32,500 nt of DNA from Cryptomeria japonica. Its lineage: Eukaryota; Streptophyta; Pinopsida; Cupressales; Cupressaceae. The notes under the pieces were generated by a model. That model was not told where the DNA came from. It saw only the letters and a list, made by a program, of their open reading frames with translations, and made no database searches. Both the position numbers and the translations under genes were made by a program. Location of the stretch: positions 25,001 to 57,500 of the forward strand of contig NW_026729187.1 in the NCBI RefSeq assembly GCF_030272615.1, in the 5' to 3' direction. Of the stretch, positions 23,067 to 30,500 are shown piece after piece (positions within the stretch are counted from its first letter, which is position 1; every line of letters starts with the position of its first letter).

Positions 23067-23096
23067 GAGAATCGGACAAATAGCTTTATATAGGGG
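23067..23096 (+). promoter_or_regulatory. Pol I promoter-like element 1
   Basis: Core TATATAGGGG at 23087-23096, with predicted start at the last A before the G run (23092). The upstream block GAGAATCGGACAAATAGC is shared with the other copies, but this copy has one extra T before the core (GCTTTATATA). Plant Pol I start sites have the consensus TATATA(A/G)GGGG, so the family call is strong and activity is inference. Confidence 0.83.
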
Positions 23097-23224
23097 AGGT
23101 GTTGCGTTTGATGGGTCGACTCCCCTGGTTGTGTGCACTGCACCAACTTCAAAGACCCTGTCTTGTTTAAGAAGTCAAAAGTTGGGGTGGATGTCCTAAT
23201 CATTGCTGCAGTCTACGCATGTAT

Positions 23225-23253
23225 GAGAATCAGACAAATAGCTTATATAGGGG
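23225..23253 (+). promoter_or_regulatory. Pol I promoter-like element 2
   Basis: GAGAATCAGACAAATAGC followed by TATATAGGGG (23244-23253). Predicted start 23249. Both leader hairpins are complete downstream. Confidence 0.85.
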
Positions 23254-23305
23254 AGGTGTTGCATTCGGTGGGTTGACTCCCCTGGTTGTGCGCACTGCGC
23301 CAACC
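23249..23305 (+). other. Double-hairpin leader (example copy, promoter 2)
   Basis: Counting from the predicted start A as +1, AGGGGAG (+1 to +7) is complementary to CTCCCCT (+29 to +35). Directly afterwards, GGTTG and GCGC (+36 to +45) pair with GCGC and CAACC (+49 to +57), leaving one unpaired T at +41 and a 3-base loop. The same spacing holds in families 1 and 2. Copy 1 changes the inner stem to GTGC/GCAC, preserving pairing, and closes the outer stem with a G-U pair. Loops vary (ACT, ATT, ACC). The potential pairing is read directly from the sequence; that it forms in RNA is inference. Confidence 0.65.
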
Positions 23306-23444
23306 TCAAAGACCCCGCATAGCAGAAGAAGTCGGAAGTCGGATTTTGGTGAGCACCAAGGCGTGCACCTTTGGTGCGGTCAACGCAGACGAATTCAGAA
23401 GTTGGGGTGGATGTCCTAATCGTTGTTGCAGGCTACACATGTAT

Positions 23445-23473
23445 GAGAATCAGACAAATAGCTTATATAGGGG
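23445..23473 (+). promoter_or_regulatory. Pol I promoter-like element 3
   Basis: Core at 23464-23473, predicted start 23469. It is preceded by the 63-bp longer interval. The C-rich arm of leader hairpin I is CTCCCTT, still pairable through a G-U wobble. Confidence 0.85.
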
Positions 23474-23601
23474 AGGTGTTGGGTTTGATGGGTCAACTCC
23501 CTTGGTTGTGCGCATTACGCCAACCTCAAAGACCTTGTTTTCGTTAAGAAGTCAAAAGTTGGGGTCAATGTCCTAATGGCTCCTGCAGGCTACACATGTA
23601 T

Positions 23602-23630
23602 GAGAATCGGACAAATAGCTTATATAGGGG
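23602..23630 (+). promoter_or_regulatory. Pol I promoter-like element 4
   Basis: Core at 23621-23630, predicted start 23626. The second leader hairpin has ACGTCAACC as its right arm, giving a G-U pair and a mismatch next to the loop. Confidence 0.85.
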
Positions 23631-23758
23631 AGGTGTTGGGTTTGATGGGTCGACTCCCCTGGTTGTGCGCATTACGTCAACCTCAAAGACCTTGTTTTCG
23701 TTAAGAAGTCAAAAGTTGGGGTCGATGTCCTAATTGCTCCTGTAGACTACACATGTAT

Positions 23759-23787
23759 GAGAATCAGACAAATAGCTTATATAGGGG
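23759..23787 (+). promoter_or_regulatory. Pol I promoter-like element 5
   Basis: Core at 23778-23787, predicted start 23783. Leader hairpin I is intact. Hairpin II is weakened (AGTTGTTCGC versus ACACCAACC), the most degraded of family 1. Confidence 0.83.
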
Positions 23788-23915
23788 AGGTGTTGGGTTT
23801 GATGGGTTGACTCCCCTAGTTGTTCGCATTACACCAACCTCAAAGACCTTGTTTTCGTTTAGAAGCCGAAAGTTGGGGTCGATGTCCTAATTGCTCCTGC
23901 AGGCTACGCATGTAT

Positions 23916-23944
23916 GAGAATCAGACAAATAGCTTATATAGGGG
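23916..23944 (+). promoter_or_regulatory. Pol I promoter-like element 6
   Basis: Core at 23935-23944, predicted start 23940. Both leader hairpins are perfect. This is the last family 1 copy before the 52-bp minisatellite. Confidence 0.85.
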
Positions 23945-24081
23945 AGGTGTTGGGTTTGATGGGTCGACTCCCCTGGTTGTGCGCATTGCGCCAACCTCAA
24001 AGACCCTGCATTGCGGATGAAGTCGAAAGTCAGAGTTTGGTGTGCTACAAGGTGTGGTCGAAGGTGCTCACCTAGGTGTGC

Positions 24082-24680
24082 ACCTTTGGAGCACAGGAAA
24101 AGTGCCCTCCAAAAGTGCGCACCTTTGGAGTGCACAAAAGTGCCCTCCAAAAGTGCGCACCTTTGGAGCGCAGAAAAGTGCCCTCCAAAAAGTGCCCTCC
24201 AAAAGTGCGCACCTTTGGAGCGCAGAAAAGTGCCCTCCAAAAAGTGCCCTCCAAAAGTGCGCACCTTTGGAGCGCAGAAAAGTGCCCTCCAAAAAGTGCC
24301 CTCCAAAAGTGCGCACCTTTGGAGCGCAGAAAAGTGCCCTCCAAAAAGTGCCCTCCAAAAGTGCACACCTTTGGAGCGCAGAAAAGTGCCCTCCAAAAAG
24401 TGCCCTCCAAAAGTGCGCACCTTTGGAGCGCAGAAAAGTGCCCTCCAAAAAGTGCCCTCCAAAAGTGCGCACCTTTGGAGCGCAGAAAAGTGCCCTCCAA
24501 AAAGTGCCCTCCAAAAGTGCGCACCTTTGGAGCGCAGAAAAGTGCCCTCCAAAAAGTGCCCTCCAAAAGTGCGCACCTTTGGAGCGCAGAAAAGTGCCCT
24601 CCAAAAAGTGCCCTCCAAAAGTGCGCACCTTTGGAGCGCAGAAAAGTGCCCTCCAAAAGTGCGCACTTTTGGTGCGCACC
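24082..24680. repeat. 52-bp minisatellite between promoter families
   Basis: After two shorter units (39 and 38 bp from 24082), nine intervals of exactly 52 bp follow, marked by ACCTTTGG at 24159, 24211, 24263 and onward to 24627. A final shorter unit follows. Each 52-bp unit contains AGTGCCCTCCAAAA twice and then GTGCGCACCTTTGGAGCGCAG. One unit has CACACC in place of GCGCACC at 24363. Open frames of 200-300 codons cross it in several frames on both strands because 52 is not a multiple of three and stops are absent; they are not considered genes. Confidence 0.92.
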
Positions 24681-24761
24681 AAGGCGCTGGTTCGGTCGTT
24701 GCAGGCGAGTTCGGAAGTTGGGGTCGATGTCCTGAGCGGAGGTGCAAACTACACAGGTGTC

Positions 24762-24789
24762 GGAATCGGACAAATAGCTTATATAGGGG
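24762..24789 (+). promoter_or_regulatory. Pol I promoter-like element 7
   Basis: GGAATCGGACAAATAGC then TATATAGGGG (24780-24789). Predicted start 24785. The leader has the same +1 to +57 two-hairpin geometry as family 1, with loop ACC. Confidence 0.85.
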
Positions 24790-25072
24790 AGGTGTATGCT
24801 TCGATGGGTCGACTCCCCAGGTTGAGCGCACCGCGCCAACCTCAAAGACCCTACGGTATGGATGAAGTCGGAAGTTGGGTCCGATGACCGATTCGATTAG
24901 TAGGTATGCTCATGAGGTCGGAATTTGGGTCCGATGACCTGCCATGTGCAGGAAGGCGAATGTTGACACTGTGCGTTGCAAGGTGCACACCAAGGCGCTG
25001 GTGCGGTCTTTTTAGTCGAGTTCGGAAGTTGGGGTCGATGTCCTGATCGGAGGTGCAAGCTACACAGGTGTG

Positions 25073-25100
25073 GGAATCGGACAAATAGCTTATATAGGGG
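25073..25100 (+). promoter_or_regulatory. Pol I promoter-like element 8
   Basis: Core at 25091-25100, predicted start 25096. Both leader hairpins are intact. Confidence 0.85.
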
Positions 25101-25383
25101 AGGTGTATGCTTCGTTGGGTCGACTCCCCGGGTTGAGCGCACCGCGCCAACCTCAAAGACCCTACGGTATGGATGAAGTCGGAAGTTGGGTCCGATGACC
25201 GATTCGATATGTAGGCATACTCGCGAGGTCGGAATTTGGGTCCGATGACCTGCCACGTGCAGGAAGGCGAATGTTGGCACTGTGCGTTGCAAGGTGCGCA
25301 CCAAGGCGCTGGTTCGGTCGTTGGAGGCGAGTTCGGAAGTTGGGGTCGATGTCTTGATCGGAGGTGCAAACTACACAGGTGTG

Positions 25384-25411
25384 GGAATCGGACAAATAGC
25401 TTATATAGGGG
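25384..25411 (+). promoter_or_regulatory. Pol I promoter-like element 9
   Basis: Core at 25402-25411, predicted start 25407. Leader as in element 8. Confidence 0.85.
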
Positions 25412-25694
25412 AGGTGTATGCTTCGTTGGGTCGACTCCCCGGGTTGAGCGCACCGCGCCAACCTCAAAGACCCTACGGTATGGATGAAGTCGGAAGTTGG
25501 GTCCGATGACCGATTCGATATGTAGGCATACTCGCGAGGTCGGAATTTGGGTCCGATGACCTGCCATGTGCAGGAAGGCGAATGTTGGGACTGTGCGTCG
25601 CAAGGTGCGCACCAAGGCGCTGGTGCCGTCGTTGCAGTCGAGTTCGGAAGTTGGGGTCGATGTCCTGGTCAGAGGTGCAAACTACACAGGTGTG

Positions 25695-25722
25695 GGAATC
25701 GGACAAATAGCTTATATAGGGG
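25695..25722 (+). promoter_or_regulatory. Pol I promoter-like element 10
   Basis: Core at 25713-25722, predicted start 25718. The C-rich arm of hairpin I reads CTCCCTG, leaving one wobble pair. Hairpin II is intact. Confidence 0.85.
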
Positions 25723-25852
25723 AGGTGTATGCTTCGATGGGTCGACTCCCTGGGTTGAGCGCACCGCGCCAACCTCAAAGACCCTACAGTATGGATGAAG
25801 TCGGAAGTTGGGTCCGATGACCGATTCGATACGTAGGCATATTGGCGAGGTC

Positions 25853-26130
25853 TGAATTTGTGTCCGATGACCTGCCATGCGCAGGAAGGCGGAATTTGGG
25901 TCCGATGACCGAGTTGATGGCGTGCCATGCGCAGAAAGGCGGAATTTGGGTCCGATGACCGAGTTGATGTTGATGGCCCGCCATGCACAGGAAGGCGGAA
26001 TTTGGGTCCGATGACCGATTTGAAGGCGTGCCATACGCAAAAAGGCGGAGTTTGGGTCCGATGACCGAGTTGATATTGATGGCCCGCCATGCGCAGGAAG
26101 GCGGAATTTGGGTCCGATGACCTGACATAC
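25853..26130. repeat. 50/56-bp subrepeats between promoters 10 and 11
   Basis: The phrase GCGGAATTTGGGTCCGATGA recurs with starts near 25891, 25941, 25997, 26047 and 26103, giving alternating 50 and 56 bp steps. The longer step carries an extra TTGATG. The phrase GCCATGCGCAGGAAGG lies between copies. It is derived from the TCCGATGACC part of the 311-bp unit. No gene is seen. Confidence 0.85.
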
Positions 26131-26238
26131 GCATGGAGTCCGACTCGGGGGCCGATGTTCGATTCGATGACTTGCATTGTGGGTAAAGTCGGAAGTTGTG
26201 GTCTTTGACCCGATTCGATGACCAGACTTCGGCTGCTT

Positions 26239-26267
26239 GAGAATCGGACAAATAACTTATATAGGGG
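26239..26267 (+). promoter_or_regulatory. Pol I promoter-like element 11
   Basis: GAGAATCGGACAAATAAC then TATATAGGGG (26258-26267). Predicted start 26263. AGC before the core has become AAC, as in elements 12 and 13. GGGGAGG can pair with CCTCCCC about 25 nt downstream. Confidence 0.85.
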
Positions 26268-26679
26268 AGGTAGTGTTCTCGAGCATCCTCCCCCCGTGCC
26301 CGTTTATGTCGATTGATGCTGGTGCTCGACTGGTTGGAGCGCTCGGATGCAAAAATCTTGCACCAGGATTTATCGATTGTGATGGACACGGCAAGTCTCC
26401 TGATTGCTATGCAGGAGCTCATCGTGAATCTCTATGCGGCCTTGGTATGGACTCGACCTGCGGAATGGTTCGGCAATGGTAGTCGCTCCAACACGTCCTT
26501 GCAATGGCCACAGAGGTGATTCGACTAGAGCTCCAGTCTAGCTTTTGGGTTGCTTGGCGGACTGGTATAGCCGCGATCGAGTTCCGGCCATGAACGTTTT
26601 AGATAGCTCTTGGGCTTTCTGGGACGGAAGTCGGAAGTTTGGGCTGTTGTCCGATTTGATGACCATTCTTCGGATGTGT

Positions 26680-26708
26680 GAGAATCGGACAAATAACTTA
26701 TATAGGGG
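26680..26708 (+). promoter_or_regulatory. Pol I promoter-like element 12
   Basis: Core at 26699-26708, predicted start 26704. The initial sequence is GGGGACTG rather than GGGGAGGT, and the downstream arm is CAGCCCC rather than CTCCCC, so a stem is kept with one A-C mismatch. Confidence 0.85.
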
Positions 26709-27169
26709 ACTGTGTTGTCTCACGCAGCCCCCTCCGTGCCCCTCTATCTCGACCGATGTTGGTGCTTGAAAGGGTTGGGATCGCTCGGATTTATAAACGT
26801 GCACCACCATTTGTCGAGTGTGAGGGACGCGGCAGGTCTCCTAAATGCTATGCGGGCGCTCTCTGAGAATCTCTATCCGGCCTCGACACAGACTAGTCTT
26901 GCTGAATGGTTTGGCACTGGTAGTCGATCCAACACGTCGTTGTTGTGGCCGCCTAGGCGATTCGATTCGAGCCCCCGTCTAGCTTTTGGGTTGCTTGGCG
27001 GATTTTGCCCTATCCGCAAGTGAGCTCGGTCCCTAAACGTTCGAGAAACCCGATTGCTATGCGCCGACTCTCTTTCTTGCGAGCCTCCATCTAGCTTTTG
27101 GGTCTCTACGGAACGGAAGTCGGAATCTGGGACCGTTGTTTGATTCGACGAGGCAGACTACGGTTGTGC

Positions 27170-27198
27170 GAGAATCGGACAAATAACTTATATAGGGG
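27170..27198 (+). promoter_or_regulatory. Pol I promoter-like element 13 (candidate gene promoter)
   Basis: Core at 27189-27198, predicted start 27194. It is the rightmost TATATAGGGG in the window. If no further copy lies to the right, it would be the 35S gene promoter and the 188-bp array would belong to the 5' external transcribed spacer. Otherwise it is a spacer promoter. The window cannot decide between these. Confidence 0.8.
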
Positions 27199-27225
27199 AG
27201 GTGTTGACTGGAGCATTCTCCCCCG

Positions 27226-27314
27226 TGCCCCTCTAACTCGACCAATGCTGGCGCTCGAACGGTGGTAGCGCTCGGATTTTCATTGAGCGCCAGCATTGGT
27301 CGATTTAGAGGGGC
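27226..27314 (+). other. Long inverted repeat in the leader of promoter 13
   Basis: Left arm 27226-27259 (TGCCCCTCTAACTCGACC, then AATGCTGGCGCTC) and right arm 27283-27314 are complementary at about 30 of 31 positions, plus a one-base bulge near the loop. The loop is about 23 bases. It starts at about +33, directly after the GGGGAG/CTCCCC stem. Weaker but clearly homologous arms follow promoter 11 (about 26294-26390) and promoter 12 (about 26735-26830). Confidence 0.8.
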
Positions 27315-27565
27315 ATGCGAGATTCCCGAATGCTATGCGAGGGCTCTAACGGAAATGTCTATTGGTTTCGGTATGGATGCAATTGCGAGTGGTTCGGCAA
27401 AGGTAGTCGTTCCGATGCGTCCATGTCGTGGCCAAATCGATAATTCGATTTGAGCCCTCGTATAGCATTTGGGTCTCTCGATGTGATTCCGCATTCCAGT
27501 CCCTTTGGGCACTGCTTGAGCCGCATCCCAGGGGGTTCCCTTCCCAATAATCTGCCTCGCAACCC

Positions 27566-30500
27566 GATTGCTATGCGGTGAGGCTCCTCGGCCGCCTCGG
27601 AACTATCTGTGTATCAGACGCATCGCGGGATAAGGGGTTGGCAACGGTAGTCGCCCCAAGCGCGTCCGATGCTTGGACCATTCCGAGGCGGCCCTGAAGC
27701 CTCTTCCGTCTAGCCGTTGGGTCCTTCTCGCCGCATCCCTCGCCTCGCACCCCGATTGCTATGCGGTGAGGCTCCTCGGCCGCCTCGGAACTATCTGTGT
27801 ATCGGACGCGTCGCGGGATAAGGGGTTGTCACTGGTAGTCGCCCCAAGCGCGTCCGATGCTTGGACCATTCCGAGGCGGCCCTGAAGCCTCTTCCGTCTA
27901 GCCGTTGGGTCCTTCTCGCCGCATCCCTCGCCTCGCACCCCGATTGCTATGCGGTGAGGCTCCTCGGCCGCCTCGGAACTATCTGTGTATCGGACGCGTC
28001 GCGGGATAAGGGGTTGTCATTGGTAGTCGCCCCAAGCGCGTCCGATGCTTGGACCATTCCGAGGCGGCCCTGAAGCCTCTTCCGTCTAGCCGTTGGGTCC
28101 TTCTCGCCGCATCCCTCGCCTCGCACCCCGATTGCTATGCGGTGAGGCTCCTCGGCCGCCTCGGAACTATCTGTGTATCGGACGCGTCGCGGGATAAGGG
28201 GTTGTCACTGGTAGTCGCCCCAAGCGCGTCCGATGCTTGGACCATTCCGAGGCGGCCCTGAAGCCTCTTCCGTCTAGCCGTTGGGTCCTTCTCGCCGCAT
28301 CCCTCGCCTCGCACCCCGATTGCTATGCGGTGAGGCTCCTCGGCCGCCTCGGAACTATCTGTGTATCGGACGCGTCGCGGGATAAGGGGTTGTCACTGGT
28401 AGTCGCCCCAAGCGCGTTCGATGCTTGGACCATTCCGAGGCGGCCCTGAAGCCTCTTCCGTCTAGCCGTTGGGTCCTTCTCGCCGCATCCCTCGCCTCGC
28501 ACCCCGATTGCTATGCGGTGAGGCTCCTCGGCCGCCTTGGAACTATCTGTGTATCGGACGCGTCGCGGGATAAGGGGTTGTCACTGGTAGTCGCCCCAAG
28601 CGCGTCCGATGCTTGGACCATTCCGAGGCGGACCCGAAGCCTCTTCCGTCTAGCCGTTGGGTCCTTCTCGCCGCATCCTTCGCCTCGCACCCCGATTGCT
28701 ATGCGGTGAGGCTCCTCGGCCGCCTCGGAACTATCTGTGTATCGGACGCGTCGCGGGATAAGGGGTTGTCACTGGTAGTCGCCCCAAGCGCGTCCGATGC
28801 TTGGACCATTCCGAGGCGGACCCGAAGCCTCTTCCGTCTAGCCGTTGGGTCCTTCTCGCCGCATCCCTCGCCTCGCACCCCGATTGCTATGCGGTGAGGC
28901 TCCTCGGCCGCCTTGGAACTATCTGTGTATCGGACGCGTCGCGGGATAAGGGGTTGTCACTGGTAGTCGCCCCAAGCGCGTCCGATGCTTGGACCATTCC
29001 GAGGCGGACCCGAAGCCTCTTCCGTCTAGCCGTTGGGTCCTTCTCGCCGCATCCCTCACCTCGCACCCCGATTGCTATGCGGTGAGGCTCCTCGGCCGCC
29101 TTGGAACTATCTGTGTATCGGACGCGTCGCGGGATAAGGGGTTGTCACTGGTAGTCGCCCCAAGCGCGTCCGATGCTTGGACCATTCCGAGGCGGACCCG
29201 AAGCCTCTTCCGTCTAGCCGTTGGGTCCTTCTCGCCGCATCCCTCGCCTCGCACCCCGATTGCTATGCGGTGAGGCTCCTCGGCCGCCTTGGAACTATCT
29301 GTGTATCGGACGCGTCGCGGGATAAGGGGTTGTCACTGGTAGTCGCCCCAAGCGCGTCCGATGCTTGGACCATTCCGAGGCGGCCCCGAAGCCTCTTCCG
29401 TCTAGCCGTTGGGTCCTTCTCGCCGCATCCCTCGCCTCGCACCCCGATTGCTATGCGGTGAGGCTCCTCGGCCGCCTTGGAACTATCTGTGTATCGGACG
29501 CGTCGCGGGATAAGGGGTTGTCACTGGTAGTCGCCCCAAGCGCGTCCGATGCTTGGACCATTCCGAGGCGGCCCCGAAGCCTCTTCCGTGTAGCCGTTGG
29601 GTCCTTCTCGCCGCATCCCTCGCCTCGCACCCCGATTGCTATGCGGTGAGGCTCCTCGGCCGCCTTGGAACTATCTGTGTATCGGACGCGTCGCGGGATA
29701 AGGGGTTGTCACTGGTAGTCGCCCCAAGCGCGTCCGATGCTTGGACCATTCCGAGGCGGACCTGAAGCCTCTTCCCTCTAGCCGTTGGGGCTTTCTCGCC
29801 GCATCCCTCGCCTCGCACCCTGATTGCTATGCTGTGAGGCTCCTCGGCCGCCTTGGAACTATCTGTGTATCGGACGCATCGCGGGATAAGGGGTTGGCAG
29901 TGGTAGTCGCCCCAAGCGCATCCGATGCTTGGACCATTCCGAGGCGGCCCTGCAGCCTCTTCCGTCTAGCCGTTGGGGCCATCTCGCCGCATCCCCCACC
30001 TCGCACCACGATTGCTATGCGGTGAGGCTCCTTGGCCGCCTCGGAACTATCTGTGTATCGGACGCATCGCGGGATAAGGGGTTGTCACTGGTAGTCGCCC
30101 CAAGCGCGTCCGATGCTTGGACTATTCCGAGGCGGCCCTGCAGCCTCTTCCGTCTAGCCGTTGGGGCCATCTCGCTGCATCCCCCACCTCCTCGGCCGCC
30201 TCGGAACTATCTGTGTATCGGACGCATCGCGGGATAAGGGGTTGGCAGTGGTAGTCGCCCCAAGCGCGTCCGATGCTTGGACTATTCCGAGGCAGCCCTG
30301 CAGCCTCTTCCGTCTAGCCTTTGGGGCCATCTCGCCGCATCCCTCGCCTCGCACCCCGATTGCTATGCGGTGAGGCTCCTCGGCCGCCTGGGAACTATCT
30401 TCGTATCGGACGCATCGCGGGATAAGGGGTTGTCACTGGTAGTCGCCCCAAGCGCGTCCGATGCTTGGACTATTCCGAGGCGGCCCTGTGGCCTCTTCCG

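Larger units (their letters stand above)
23009..24025 (+). repeat. Promoter repeat family 1 (157 bp, six promoters)
   Basis: Six tandem units each carry GTTGGGGTCGATGTCCTAAT, a GAGAATCRGACAAATAGC element, TATATAGGGGAGGTGTTG and a leader ending in CAACCTCAAAGACC. Promoter-to-promoter spacing is 157, 220, 157, 157 and 157 bp. The 220-bp interval contains an extra 63 bp with CACCAAGGCGTGCACC and GGTGCGGTCAA, resembling sequence just before promoter 1. The array appears to have been amplified as whole promoter units. Confidence 0.9.
24671..25850 (+). repeat. Promoter repeat family 2 (311 bp, four promoters)
   Basis: Promoter cores at 24780, 25091, 25402 and 25713 are exactly 311 bp apart. The unit includes GTGCGCACCAAGGCGCTGGT, GTTCGGAAGTTGGGGTCGAT, the promoter with its leader, GGATGAAGTCGGAAGTTGGG and TCCGATGACC blocks, and CTGCCATGTGCAGGAAGGCG. 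It appears to be family 1 extended by a TCCGATGACC-bearing segment of about 150 bp. Confidence 0.92.
26131..27565 (+). repeat. Promoter repeat family 3 (three long promoter modules)
   Basis: Three diverged modules each contain a promoter (cores 26258, 26699, 27189), a CCGTGCCC leader, and a long inverted repeat. They continue with GATTGCTATGC- or AATGCTATGC-like sequence, a GGTTYGGCAMWGGTAGTCG phrase, and a GTCTAGCTTTTGGG-like phrase. Spacing is 441 and 490 bp. The last phrases are recognisable in the 188-bp units that follow, so these modules look like the source of that array. No protein-coding gene is seen. Confidence 0.8.

Noticed and set aside
24011-24887. Open frames of 200-314 codons through the 52-bp minisatellite
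   Set aside because: They are present in several frames on both strands. The unit length of 52 means all frames are read in turn, and there is no start context or domain.
27189-27198. Firm assignment of promoter 13 as the 35S gene promoter
   Set aside because: 18S is not in the window, and another promoter could lie to the right beyond the 188-bp array, so it is kept as a candidate only.
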